Assembly (NCBI GenBank): GCA_020310875.1
Contig: CM035417.1
Location: 88,498,940-88,562,939, forward strand
DNA: 64,000 bases
DNA from: Ceratopteris richardii
Lineage: Eukaryota; Streptophyta; Polypodiopsida; Polypodiales; Pteridaceae
Direction: 5' to 3'
In this document: piece by piece, positions 23,526 to 35,880 of the stretch
Layout of the letters: each line of letters starts with the position of its first letter
Numbering within the stretch: the stretch's first letter is position 1
Made by a program: the position numbers and the translations under genes
The notes under the pieces: model-generated
The model's database searches: none
Told to the model about the DNA's origin: nothing
What the model saw: only the letters and a program-made list of their open reading frames with translations

Positions 23526-24603
23526 TGTGAAGAGAGATGGTGGATGCAATCCAAAGATGAGTAGGTGCCGCTACAACCAGCTTCACACCAGCCAACTGAG
23601 ACTTCAGAGTTGATTAGTAGACCCTTTGAGCTTCCTAAATCCACCAAAATATCAGCCAAGTACTTTGGAACATGTATCCCAAAAGTTTAAGTCAAGACAG
23701 GCTAGTTGCGAAATGACTAGCTCCCAAAACTTGCTATTTTTGGACATACACCTGCTGGAAAAAATGAACAGTGCTCTCAACCTGGAAGGAATTAGAAAAA
23801 TTCCTTTTGGGCATAGCAAATAGACTTAGCAAGCTTCCTATTCCAAGTTAAAACACTTCAAATGATGGACTGAGCACTGAGAACAAGTTTCATCAAGTTC
23901 TGGAACATTCCCACAATTCTCGGGGCTCTGCAGAGATAGACCAGTAAGCAGTAAAATGCAGATATCTCCAAAAGTATAAATCCAATGACCTTGAAACTTT
24001 ATAGGTAGAAACTAGACAGTGAGAGCTATCCAACGCACGTTAAAACACTGAAAAAGGTTCAGTAAAACTCGAGATATGACCTTCTGAAGTTACTGCTCTG
24101 AGTGAGTATAGCAGAGAACAAAACAGAGAGGTAGATGATAATAAATGTATAGATTCACATATGATTACAACCACATTGGCAATGAATCTTTGCACAATGG
24201 GAGTAGAATGATAGAGCTATGGAGTAAGCTCTTCAATCTCTACAAAATGACATGAAGTGGTCACGTACAAGGCTTGCTAATCGCCTCTTCCTTCTTGCTC
24301 CTTTTATAGCTATTCTTGGAGGGAGTTTTGAATTCGAATTCGAATGGCTCCACCTAAAAGTGATCCCCAAAGTTAGGAGAGATTCCCTCAGCTCAAAAAT
24401 TTGTGATTTTGGTAGTTGGAGCCACGAATTTGCTTTTACATCATGGATGAGGTAAGCCATCCTTTTACTTTTTTCTTTTTCCATTTACAAGAGATAAAAT
24501 GTACTCTTTTACAAGAGGTGTTCACATGACTACTCATGTGACTTACAAATGAGGATAATATCAAGCATATCAAGCATGTAGGCTTGGGCAAAATGCACCA
24601 ACA
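23526..24603 (-). repeat. I 5' LTR
   Basis: The 1078-bp LTR is nearly identical to 18171-19248. By orientation it carries the active promoter copy, with TATA-like CTATAAAAG on the minus strand at about 24301-24309. The tRNA-iMet primer site abuts its inner end. Confidence 0.95.
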
Positions 24604-26563
24604 TTTATACAAGGTTTAGTTGTGGGTGAATTATTACATGGGTAAGGGTTAGTCGTGAGAGGTATTATGTCATACAAGGGATCGTATGGAGGCATCTGAA
24701 TGCATTTTGGCATCCATTTTCTAAGAGTTGGTGTGTGGTTTAGGTTCTTTTGTTGAGGTATAAAAGGCGAATTGGGCATTGGTGGTATCAAGGGGTGAAG
24801 TGATTTCGGAGGGATATATATAACATGGCCTAAGTGTTGAGCTAGAATACAATTTTTGGGTTCCCAAAACTGCATGGTTGTGGGTTGGTTTGTCAAGTAC
24901 TTCTTGGCAATCCAAATCTGTCGTGCTCTTTTCAATGGAGAAGAAGGTCAAGGGAACATTGGACGTTGAATCTGATTCTACCTTGACTTCTTCTCGTCAT
25001 AGCTTGAGCTGTTGTAAAATCTTGGTGATTTCTGACCTTTACGGATCCATACTTGCTTTGTGCCCGTTGCTTTGACATGATACTACTTCCATCTTTGGGT
25101 AGTTTGGTATGGTCGTCGGTTTGGGTTCCTTAGTTGTGGTTGACTTTTCTATGGTTGCGGTTCAGAGGTCTAGTCGAACCTCTGCTTTGGAAAAGAAGGG
25201 AGGTCCAACACTTGCATGGCCTGCCCATCAGGAAATGAAGCATTCTATACAACAAATCTAAGGCTGGTTTACCGAAAGTGTGGAAGATGGGCCACATGAG
25301 ACAATTGTGTCCATTTGTCTATTGATGTAGTCCACCTGACTCCTGATGTAGTCCCCTTCCTTGTGCAAACAAAGACCAGGGGAAAATCTCTTGACATCTT
25401 CCTGAGTGGCAACTATCCATCGCCAAGCCTGCGTGGGTTGACATGGAATTGATGTGACTTATCTGAATTATCTGTTGGAAGATCTTTCAGTCCTTCTTCA
25501 TGATCATTTCATCTGGTCTGGCGGTACATCCCTCAGGCAAGGTATGGTTAGGGAAGTCAAGCGGTATCACTTACTACTAGTCTAAGCTCCTGATGTGCAA
25601 GGAACCTTGTCTAAGATATAGGTCCACTAAGTGATCATATAACCAATCTTGGCCAAGGATTAAGAGTTGTATCAGGTTGTCATCATGGCACACTAGGAGT
25701 TTCGCAATCATGGTTACTTCGTGTATGAGGATAGGAAGGTCCACCTCACCCATGCAAGGGATTTCCATGCCTCCTAGCCCTTTGAGGTAAGCCTCAATTG
25801 GCCGCATTTCTAATCCTAAGTTCTTATAATGAGACTACTGAATTGCACTAGTTGCAGCACTTGAATCAATTAAAGCTTTAAGCTTCTAGCATAAATCTAA
25901 TGAATGGTCTCCTATCCACGATGCTAGGATGAGCAATTGACTTTGTTTGACACATGGCCATGGGATAATGTTCTCTCCCTAGTCCACGTCTTCTTAATTT
26001 CATGCATTTATTGCATTCTAGAGATTTAGCCTAAGCTTCCTCTCACATTATATTTTCTTCCTTCTTACGTGTCTTTGCCAACGTGAGTTGTCTAAGCATA
26101 TCCTCTGTAAGAGATTTCTGTCTTGGCTCTACAACCACTAATGTAATTAGGCATAACCTCTCCTTCTAGAGTGGCTATACCACTCCAATTGTTGACAGTT
26201 TGTTAATAATCATAGGTCCATAACCACGTTTCTCTAGCTTTCGTATGTGGTGTTTTAGTGTATATACTAGGATTAAGTCACCTTCTTTTAGGCCTTTATC
26301 TTTTATGTGTGCATCGAAATAGGCTTTCTGTCGCTTCTTAGCTACATCTATGCATGTTGCTCCTTTTAGCCTAGTTTCTCATAATCGCTCCAAGTCCAAT
26401 ATTCTTGATGATAATTCATGGCTAGTCCACTAATGCTCTTGTGCAACCTTAAGGGTGGGTATCAAAAAATCCAAAGGAGCACTGCATTTTGACCCAAAAC
26501 CATATGAAAGGGAGTCGCATTGAGTACAGTCTTGTAGGCTACTCAATATGCCCAAACAACATT
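24604..26563 (-). pseudogene. F: integrase end, second protease-like domain and motif tail
   Basis: Read on the minus strand from right to left: integrase core end (VAYKTVLNATPF, about 26440-26560), integrase C-terminal region, a retropepsin-like region (LEMRPIEAYLKGLGGME, LLILGQDWLYDHLVDL, about 25575-25880), then a basic, Pro-rich tail (ARQIWIAKKYLT, MQFWEPKNCI, TLRKWMPKC, 24650-24935). The order is the same as K 52.5-54.6 kb. Broken in many places. Its importance is that the post-integrase protease-like domain and the tail exist in a second, much older copy. Confidence 0.75.
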
Positions 26564-27869
26564 GTCGGGAAGGAGGAAGGAGGCCTAAGGGAGAGCGGTG
26601 CGGGGCTGGATTAGGCCTGTTGGGTGCATTGTCCCACCCCTGCCCGACGAGCGGCGTCTTCACGCTGGGCACCTTGCCTTGGCACAATGGTCTTGTCGTC
26701 ATAGATCTGTGCCTTGAAAGTGAAAGGCTCGTATGCATGGGATGAAGCCATAGGTTGTGTGTGTCGTGAACGAGAAAGGTAAATACAATGCTAAAAAATA
26801 GAACTCATTGGACTCGATGTGCCAAATAAAGAAACTATGCTCAATGATGGCAATAAATATACAAGTGATGTCACCAAGTGACTCTGAATAGTACAAAAAA
26901 ATTCTGCTACAGTGTAGATCACTCAATATGAAATATACTTCTTGGCTACAGTGCAAGATGGCACCCTTCAACTTCTCTTCGGTCTTTGCGATAGGATCTT
27001 CACTTCACTTCGAGTCTCCGATCTTCCAAAAGCTTTTCTTCAAATAAATCATTTTACTTCAAAATCCTGCAATAACCTTGAGAGAAGATCCACGGGGGGT
27101 AAACTCTTCACTTCAGTCTTCGGTCTTTGATCTTCAACTTTCATCTTCTTAGCAAATCATGGGAATTTCTTCGAATGGTACTCTTCAAATCATGAGATAT
27201 CCTGGTGAGGGCAGAAATATGTGCAAAGAATCCACAGAGGTAAAAAGGAAAAAAAACAAATCAATTAGCATATTTTGAGAAATAAATCACTTAAAAGTTA
27301 TAATTTGGGAAGTTTGATTTTTCTTTTATTTGGTTTGTTTTTCTATAAAGAAAAGCTCCTTTAATCTCTTCAAATTTTTCAATTCCTATACTGTGATAGT
27401 GCCAAGATGTTTCACTCTTTGACTTTATGTAAATTAAATAAATAATGTGCAAGGTTTAAACATAAATAGATTTCGTTTCGTGTAAGTTAGCACATCATCC
27501 TTTACTGGATAGTCATATTGAAGTAGGAAAGCAACAATTCACACAGATATAGCTTATTTCCATCATACCTCACTGTATTTATTGCGTCGACCTTTCAATA
27601 CTTTAAATAAGTTTTATGGCATGGATTTATGAAATTCACATTTTGCCTTAGATTCCTTTTACGAAATTTTGATATAATTTTTTTATAACATATCTCTTTC
27701 TCTCTGTGTGTTTCTTTCTCATTGCACACCAATCATTTAAAGGCTTTGCAACTTATTCATTTTCGAATGATTCAAAATCCTTCACATGGTACCAATGGGA
27801 AGTGCTGTAATTGACTCTAAGACCTATTTATGATCGTTGTTGCACCACCCATCCTCTTTTCCATTATCC
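26564..27869. other. Spacer: GC-rich patch then AT-rich low-complexity sequence
   Basis: 26564-26750 is distinctly GC-rich and does not match K or F. From 26750 the sequence is AT-rich without a convincing gene. Around 26965-27170, phrases of the type CTTCGGTCTTTG..ATCTTC recur as two imperfect units. I see no LTR boundary, RNA gene or domain here. Confidence 0.5.
26611..26751 (-). other. Short GC-rich open frame, unknown
   Basis: This 46-codon frame starts MASSHAYEPFTFKAQIYDDK and continues TIVPRQGAQREDAARR. Its base composition differs from both the AT-rich spacer and the adjacent element F. It could be a captured piece of a host exon (a GGCAAG|GTGCCC junction inside it could be a splice donor), or chance. 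No family recognised. Confidence 0.2.
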
Positions 27870-27874
27870 CTTCT

Positions 27875-28104
27875 TGTTGATATATTTAGGTAGTGATGTG
27901 TGTGAACACACTAGGACCACCAGGGTACTTTTTTCCCTCTTTAGGAGGTTTTTTTCCCCCGGCTTGTATATACGCCTATTGCCCTAATGGGCTACTTATC
28001 TTTGTATATTCTCTAGTTATACATTCAGTATTGTGTGTTGTGCTCCAAGCTTCTTCTTCTTCCTTGTGCTGTTTGCGTGCTTTCGAAGACGTCTAACTCC
28101 AACA
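27875..28104 (+). repeat. A 5' LTR
   Basis: The 230-bp LTR has a TATA-like TGTATATACG (27965-27974). The same LTR family occurs at 32796 and 37567. Confidence 0.93.
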
Positions 28105-28459
28105 ATTGGTATCAGAGCAGGTCCTCGCTTCATCTAGGACACCGTCAAAACTCCTTCAATTGCACTCTCAAAATTGCACGAATTTTGGTGAGCATACTCA
28201 ACGTGTTTTTGAGGTCAAAATTTCTTCGCTCTATTGTGTCGAAATCGTGATCTGAGCTCGTTTCGACCTCCGAATGCACTATCGCAGTGCTTGTGTAGGC
28301 TATTTTGTCTTTTTGTGCCAAAGGTATATACCAGTTTTTGTTTGCCAGTATAAGCGTCTCGAAGTCTGCTACAGGTTTAGCAGAATTCATTTGGGCAGTT
28401 CTGTTCAATGTTTTGAGATACAGTCAATTTTCTGCATCAAGGTATTTTAGTCACCGGCC

Positions 28460-31400
28460 ATGGCTGAAAGCAGTGATGTATTCTGTATGATGGCTGTTGA
28501 GGATAAGTTGGATGGTACCAACTACCTGTTATGGGCTTATATGATGCGACATGTGTTGGTTTCAAAAGGACTGTGGAACATTGTGCACGGTGTCGAAAAA
28601 CATCCTATCACACTTGCAACTGTTACAACTGCAAGTACTGAAGCTGATGCAGAAGGTGTCGATGATGATGATATTCTGTATATTCCTATTCATGCTGCGG
28701 TTTCTGTTGCACCTACTATAGAGCAGATTCGCTTGGATGGCAGAGATGCCCAGACACATGCATAGATAGCTTTGTCTGTCAAACGTGCCATTATTCCTCA
28801 CATTCACTTTTGTAGGACAGCTAAGGATGCTTGGGATACACTTACCACATTATACCAAGCTAGGAATGAGGCTTGTGTTGCTTACCTCCAAAAACAGTTG
28901 GAGAGTGAGCACATGAATGAAGGTGATTCTATGGATAGTTTCCTAATGAAGATCAAAGACTTGAAGGAACAATTGATTTCTGCTGATGAGGTTATACCAA
29001 ATAGCTTACTTCTACAGACTGTTTTGAATGGTCTTCTTGATTCATATAAGAGTTTTGCTTCTACTCTTCGGTTGATGATGAAACACAATCCAAATGCCTC
29101 ATCATTTGAGGAGTTAGTCTCTCTTCTGTTGCAGGAAGATCAGTCGAGGCAGAACATGTCCATTATTCGAGTTGTAGATCAAGCTTTCTTGGCTAGTCAG
29201 AAGGGCAAAGGAAAATGGAGCTCTTCAGCTAGTAAGCAGAAATCTGTTAATTCTACAGATTCGAAGAAAGAAGATAAAGATGAGAAGAAATCTGAAAAAC
29301 AGAAATTGTTTTGTAAGTACTGTAAAGGGAATGATCATATCATAAAGAACTGTCCAAAACTGGCTGCTAAAGAGGCAAAGAAGAAAGAGGCTGGAATGGT
29401 TGTTGCAGAAGTCTCTATACCAAAAACGAAGTCTGCTAATCTTTTGCAGGAAGAAGAATGGGTGTTTAATAATGTTTGCAGTTTTGACCCATCTTCTCAT
29501 GAGCAGTGCATGTCTGTAGTAGACTTAGATGTTTGGTATTTTGACATTGGGGCGACCAAACATATTACCTCACAGTGCAGTTTCTTCTCTTCACTCGAGC
29601 CTGCCCCTACAGGGAATATTGTTACATGCGCCAACAACTCCTCTTATCTTGTTATGGGAGTTGGTAAGATCATTTTGACTACTGCTGATGGTAGTTCTTT
29701 CACTTTGTCAGACACTTTATTTCTGCCAGGGATCAAGAAGAACCTCTTATCAGTTTCTGCATTAGCCAAGATTGGCTTGGTTGTGAAATTCATTGATGAC
29801 AGGTGTACAGTTCATGATTTGTCAAATGGCGATGTGATTATTGCTTCTGGCATTTTATGTCGTGGGCTGTATAAGCTCATAGACTATGAAAGATCTCTAA
29901 ATGATTTGGCATGTGTAGTAAATGGTTCTTAGGCTATGTCAAATGCAAAGCTTTGGCATGCATGCTTTGGTCATCTAAATTTCGCTAGTTTGCTATGCCT
30001 GCAGAAATGTGAAATGGTGTCCTATTTGCCCAAACTTGAGGCACCTGAAAAACATGTTTGTGAAGGCTGTATTTTGGCCAAAATGCAGCATTGATCCTTT
30101 CCAAAAGATAGTTCAGTTCGGGCTACTCAAAAATTGCAGCTTGTACATAGTGATGTATGTGGTCCTATGCAGACACCTTCTTTTGCGAATTATCTTTACT
30201 TTATGACTTTCATCGATGATTTTTCCAGGCATGCATGGGTATATCCATTGAAGGCAAAGTCCGAAGTGTTCATGTGCTCCAAACAATTTTTGGGTTTGGT
30301 TGAAAATCTATCAGCATGTAAAATGGGCACCCTCCATTCTAATCGAGGGGGGGAATATATGTCTTCTCATTTTAATGAATTTCTAGCTGAACATGGGATA
30401 AAACACCAATGTACAGTGCCATATACACCTCAATAGAATGGAGTTGCTAAACAAAGGGACAGGTCACTCATGGAGATGGTGAGGTGTATGGTCAAGATTC
30501 AGGCTTTACCACATAGTTTCTGGCTTGAGGCTGTCATGTGTGGAGCATATGTACTGAATAGGTGTCCCACTAAAGCGCTGCAGTCTATCACTCCATATGA
30601 GGCTTGGCATGACCGCAAGCCATCTGTTGCTCATCTGCGTGTTTTTGGTTGTTTGGCATATGCATTAATGCCTGAACAACATCACAGAAAATTGGATGAT
30701 AAAGCAGTAAAATGTATTTCTGTTGGGTACAGTTCTGAAAGTAAGGACTATCGTCTCTATCATCCACAGACTAAACGCATTTTGGTTAGCCGTGATATTG
30801 TTTTTGTGGAAGATGCTATTTATCCATTGCTTTCATGTACTAAGGAGACATCTGTTAGCTCCAAAGACATGTATGATACTTTGCTACCTCTTTTTACAGG
30901 TAGACAGTCTAGTGATGGTCCTAATGAGACAACTTCTCAGCCTTTGTAGGTTTCATGTGACGATGCAGATAATTCTATTTCTGATGCAGATGTACATGAT
31001 GCACTTATTGATGAGAGAGCTGATATTGAGCAGACAAGAACTATGCCAAAATGTCTGGTGCAGAGCTTGCGTGACAGCAAATTAGATGCACCTCTATCAT
31101 ATCGTACTCGTTCAGGATCTCATAGTGCCTCTTTTGCATCAGATTGTTATGCTATGGCTGCATCTAGTCTCTGTGATGAGAATGAGCTTGTTTCGTTTGA
31201 TGAAGCACAAAATTCAGAAAATTGGATGGCTGCTATGCAATCTGAATATGATGTTATAATGAAGAATGGTACTTGGTCTTTATGTGACTTGCCTCCTGGC
31301 AAGAAGGCCATTGGCACTAAGTGGGTATACAAGATGAAACGTAAACCGGATGGTAGAGTTGACAGGTATAAGGCTAGGCTTGTTGCAAAGGGTTATGCAT

Positions 31401-32721
31401 AGGAAAGAGGCATTGATTTTGATGAGACCTTTGCACCTACATGCCATATGACTATTGTTCAGAGCATCTGTGCACTTGCAGCTCATCATGGTTGGAATGT
31501 ACATCAGTTGGACATTAAAACAACATTTTTGAATGGTGACTTGCATGAAGAAGTGTATATTTTTCAGCCCTATGGCTTTGTGCACAAAGAGCATGAAAAC
31601 CAAGTGTGCAAGTTAAAGAAGCATTGTATGGTTTAAAGCAAGCACCACGTGCTTGGTATGAGAAGATACATGCCTATCTGATTGCACATGGTTTTGAGAA
31701 CAGTCCAACTGAAAGCACCTTATATGTTAAGCGTGCTAATGATGTGCTTCTGATCATTATTGTCTATGTTGACGACATGCTGCTCACTAGTCCTATTGAG
31801 AAGCATATTGCTGATTTTAAGGCTGATTTGCATGACTCATTTGAGATCTCTGATTTGGGACATTTGCATAACTATTTGGGCATTCAGTTTATGCAAGTTG
31901 ATGGTGGAATGGCTTTGTGTCAAACGAAATATATTGACACATTATTGTAGTGTTTTGGCCTTGAAGACTGTAAGCCTATTGCCACTCCTATGGAGACAGG
32001 TTTACGATTGAGTCTTCATGATGCTGGAGATGCATTTGATGCTGTTCTCTATCAGCAGGCTATTGGATGCTTGATTTACTTATGCATTACTCGGCGAGAT
32101 ATTCAATTTGCTGTCTCACAGATGAGCAAGTTTATGCATTGCCTAGGAGTCAAGCATTGGCAGGCAATTAAGTGCATCTTTTGCTATTTGAGTGGTACTC
32201 GGCTACTTGGGTTGTTTTATCCCAAGGGGGGATCACTACCGCCAGATTTGCATGCTTTTTTTGACTCTGATTGGGCTGGTTACTATGACACTCGTGTGTC
32301 CACTAGTGGCTTTTGCTTCATGCATGGTAGCTCACGTATATCTTGGTTGAGCAAGAAGCAGCCTACTGTGGTCACTTACAGTTGTGAGGCTGATTATAGG
32401 GCAGCTTTCACAGCGATTGTTGAGTGTGTGGGGCTCAGACGCCTTATGGCTGATTGGGGTGTTGGTCAAACTTTTGCCACCACCATCTTCATTGACAGTC
32501 AGAGCGCATTGGTAGTTGCGAGAAACCCTCTGTTCCATGCTCGCACTAAGCACATTGAGGTGCATTATCACTATGTCAAGGAGAGGTTCTCTGCTGGGGA
32601 GATCAGCTTGGCATATGTGCCCACGCAGGAGAACATTGCAGACCTTTTCACGAAGGCTCTACCTAAGGAGAAGTTTGAAGCTTTTTGCAAAGCTTTGGGC
32701 TTACTTCCTTTTGTGGAGTGA
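28460..32721 (+). pseudogene. A: gag-pol coding region
   Basis: Gag begins MAESSDVFCMMAVEDKLDGT. The zinc knuckle CKYCKGNDHIIKNC is at about 29310-29352. The protease region WYFDIGATKHITS is near 29535. The integrase spans about 29950-30650 (FIDDFSRHAWVYPL, SFWLEAVMCGAYVLNRCPTK). RT spans about 31280-31950 ([20 protein letters not shown]). RNase H spans about 32240-32720 (FFDSDWAGYYDTRVSTSG, DSQSALVVARNPLFHARTKH). Broken. Confidence 0.9.
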
Positions 32722-32795
32722 TTTCCACATAGCTTGGCACTTCCTTATACATGAGTGCCAGCTCCTTGTTCACCGCATCACTCCTAGGGGGGATT

Positions 32796-33025
32796 TGTTG
32801 ATATATTTAGGTAGTGATGTGTGTGAACACACTAGGACCGCTAGGGCACTTTTTTCGCTCTTTAGGAGGGTGTTTCCCCCCGGCTTGTATATACACCTAT
32901 TGCCCTAATGGGCTACTTATCTTTATACATTCTCTAGTAATACATTCAGTATTGTGTGTTGTGCTCCAAGATTCTTCTTCTTCCTTGTGCTATTCGCGTG
33001 CTTCCGTAGACGTCTAACTCCAACA
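32796..33025 (+). repeat. A 3' LTR
   Basis: It pairs with 27875-28104. It is followed by CTTCT and a (CT)n run, so the element landed at the edge of a CT microsatellite. Confidence 0.93.
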
Positions 33026-33230
33026 CTTCTCTCTCTCTCTCTCTCAGAACTATCTCGATCTCCAACTATCATCACGATCGATTTTGTTTTTCTTCCTGCA
33101 CGATCATCTGTATGTGCCACTCTTCTCTCTCTCTATCTCTCTCTCCTTTCTCTCTTTTCATATGGAATTTCTTCTCTCTATGCGAGCCTCGTCTTCTTCT
33201 CTATGCGCAATTAGCCAAAGACTTGCAATA

Positions 33231-33293
<63 letters not shown>
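33231..33293. repeat. (CT)n microsatellite
   Basis: A near-perfect CT dinucleotide run of about 60 bases. Confidence 0.95.
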
Positions 33294-33298
<5 letters not shown>

Positions 33299-33387
33299 TC
33301 CCTCTCGGACGTTTTCTATACTTTATCTTTAGTAGCATCGTTCTTTGTTCTGTTCTACATGCATTGTATCACACACTTTTTTGCACT

Positions 33388-33390
<3 letters not shown>

Positions 33391-33438
<48 letters not shown>
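33391..33438. repeat. Compound (CT)n(CA)n microsatellite
   Basis: About 30 bases of CT pass directly into about 18 bases of CA. Confidence 0.95.
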
Positions 33439-35589
33439 GAGTGAAGTTCTACCATCGCACTTTGCTTTTCTCTCTCTTCGAATCCTCTGTGTGATTCCCT
33501 CTGTGTATTCGCCGCTTCAAGCCTTCTCTCTGACATAGCACCATCTCTTCCTATTTGATCAGACACATCAACCAACACCATTTTCCTCTATTTAAAGATG
33601 TGTAGCAACACTGCTATCACTCTCTCTCATATCCTATAGAATTCTCTAACCATTTTTATCTCTACATTTCTTCTTCCTTGCATGTCATGGTCGATTTGTG
33701 CCTACCAATCATCTCTCTCTCCGGACTCTGACTTCTCCACATGTTTCTTCTCGGATCGAAGAGTGACCATCCATCATTCCCACTAGCATAGATACAGATC
33801 CAATGATCACCAATATGATGCTGATGTCCTAGTTTCATAAGTAAAGCGTTCACGAACTAGCTCTCTATGCCTCAAAGAGACTAAAGCAATTGTCGAAATG
33901 AAAGCGGATCACCTCCTCTAGAAATTACAGTATAATACCCCAGGAAGAAAGAAGCTAGACTTTGTACAACAATAAGCTTGACTGTAGAAAAGAGGGCAAT
34001 AGCTCTCAAATCTCTATTACCATGGCAAGTCTATATAGAAACTAAATGCCTATGCTGCTCGACATTCCAATTGTGAGAAATCAAGAACTCAAGTCATGGC
34101 CATTAATTTCTTAAGCTGCCTAATTGGAGCTCCACGGACATAGAAAAAAACAAATTGTGATATAAAAATTTTAATGTCGATAGAAGAAGTGCTTATCATT
34201 AAGGACCATCTCTGCATGTTCATTTCTACCATCAATTCTTTTTCTCTCTCTCTCTCTCTCAAGTGCAATCAACAAAAAATCATGAATCAAATTTTCTCTC
34301 TTACTCTCTCCCTCTCTCTTTCTCTCTCACATAGGTATGGTGGCCAAAGGTGGAGATCTTGAGAGATATGGTCATGGAGAGTGAATCAATATTGTATTCT
34401 TGAAGCATTATTGTAAAAACGTAAAGCATAAGCAAGTAAATGAATGAACAAGAAAAGAGAAGAAATCTTACCTAGAGAGAAGATCCATGGGGAAAAACAA
34501 ATAAGGATTGGACATCCATTTATAGGTTTCCCTTCGGACTTCTCTCTAGAATCTTCTAACCTCCCTTTTTATTCTTTTTATTTCCAAAATCTTCTGCAAT
34601 GTTCTTCTTCTATTTTTGGAGAATCGCATCTTTTATTTTTATTTTGGTTTTTCTCTTTTTATTTTTCCCAATTTTTCTTTTTCTATTTTTTAATTTATTT
34701 TCCATTTTTTCTTTTTATTTTTGAATAAGGGTTTTATTTGGTTTCACACCTATATACAAATTAAATTAAATTAATGGGTTAGACTTAGGATAAGTGGTAA
34801 TCTAAGGTTCCAACCTAGGGCTTTTAATTGGGAAAAGTTAGGATTTTTCTATGCTAAAGGCCACATACATCATTTGATGGGTTTATTTACACTTATGGAC
34901 TAAAATCATAGGGTTTCTAAGGGTCAAACCTAGGGTTTTGAGGATTAAAATTAGGTTTTCTAAGGGTCAAACCCTGGGTTTCAAGGGTTTAGGGATAGGT
35001 TAATAAGCTATGTACAAATATACAGGTCTAGTCTACAAAAATGACATGGTTTCTCATCACATAAATATCAAATCAATCAAAGCATGCACAATTTTTAACT
35101 CTCTATAGTCAAAACACCATATCATAGTGAGAAAATCATTGAAATAAATTTGAAAAAAATTCTTAATATATACTTCCCTAAGAGATTTCATCCTGACATC
35201 CACTCCCACTAAACCTGCACATCATCCTGATGGGCCAACCTGCAAAATCCAACCAAAGCATATCAGAATTCTTTTGAAAACTCTTTTTAATTTCTATGTT
35301 TCTCTTTTTAAAAATTGAAACGTGATCTCATACATTCCATGCAAGTTTATAAATATTAGCACAAATTTTAGCATACACTAAGCTCTAGTAACTCAATTTA
35401 TAGAATTATGCCTTGTTTCCCCTATTTATCTCCTACTATCTGACTCTCCATCAATTTTTTTTTCTTTTCTTTAATTTTTATTTTTCTCTTTCTTTTTCTT
35501 TTGTTTTTCTCTTCATCTCAACTCAACACTTTTATCTTTTTATTTTTTTATTTTTCATAAGTCGGCCTATCCTGAAATCCCGTGCAAGC

Positions 35590-35880
35590 CATGGAATTGT
35601 TCACCCGGTCAAGTTTATTCCACCTGTCTACTGACCTGGCATAGTGCATGACACACAACATCACCCCTACATGGAATCGACATGAGTTCATGGCTCTAAC
35701 CACCTGGCTAGATTGACTCCACCCGGCTACCGATCCATATAAGTGCATGACAACAGATAGGTCAAGCCTACAATGAAACTAGCGTCAATGGGTGGCCTTG
35801 ATCGCTCGACCAAGGTTGTTCCATCCGCCTGCTAGCCCATCACAACACGCTAATAACACATGCATCTACATATACTATTG
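35590..35880. repeat. Three-unit degenerate tandem repeat
   Basis: Three imperfect units of roughly 85-115 bp share the phrases TCCACCxGxCTACxGA and CATAxGTGCATGACA; the third unit is the most diverged. No coding sense. Confidence 0.4.

Larger units (their letters stand above)
18171..24603 (-). mobile_element. Element I: complete-looking Copia retrotransposon
   Basis: The two 1078-bp LTRs (18171-19248 and 23526-24603) flank a single uninterrupted 1402-residue gag-pol frame. The target duplication TTTAT is perfect (18166-18170, 24604-24608). The primer site is the tRNA-iMet complement on the minus strand (plus 23513-23524), and the polypurine tract TTGAGGGGGAGC on the minus strand is at plus 19249-19260. 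The LTRs differ at only about six sites by eye (about 0.6%), so the insertion is recent relative to its neighbours. It looks whole, with no obvious break. It sits inside F. Confidence 0.95.
2652..26563 (-). mobile_element. Element F: old Athila-like Gypsy copy, split by E and I and bounded left by G
   Basis: F survives as three blocks read on the minus strand: 24604-26563 (integrase C-terminal part, second protease-like domain, motif-rich tail), 17630-18170 (end of the tail region and start of the first extra protein) and 2652-3791 (rest of that protein). Each aligns by eye with K in the same order; recognisable matches are DFLIPTLKVAQEH, GGMEIPCMGEVDLPIL, QIWIAKKYLT and FILPSLVNDPP. It is clearly more diverged than K and broken in many places. 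The right end stops inside the integrase at about 26563, beyond which similarity is lost. No LTR of F is in the window. It is the oldest layer of the left nest, since E, G and I all sit in it. Confidence 0.8.
27875..33025 (+). mobile_element. Element A: Copia retrotransposon, same family as B
   Basis: Two 230-bp LTRs (27875-28104, 32796-33025) have TGTTG..CAACA ends and a perfect target duplication CTTCT (27870-27874, 33026-33030). The tRNA-iMet primer site TGGTATCAGAGC is at 28107-28118 and the polypurine tract AGGGGGGA at 32786-32793. The coding order is gag-PR-IN-RT-RH. The LTRs differ at about 16 sites by eye (about 7%), so the element is old. Broken, with roughly eight breaks. Confidence 0.93.

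Noticed and set aside
33084-33444. Long Ser/Leu-rich open frames
   Set aside because: They are translations of CT/CA microsatellites, open in any frame, with no start context or family.
27070-34495. Similar phrase GAGAGAAGATCCA(C/T)GGGG on both sides of element A (about 27075 and 34473)
   Set aside because: The similarity covers fewer than 20 bases and does not extend, so it is not evidence for paired LTRs.
34900-34995. Telomere-like AGGGTTT words
   Set aside because: The words are scattered and irregular, not a tandem TTTAGGG array; no interstitial telomere is supported.
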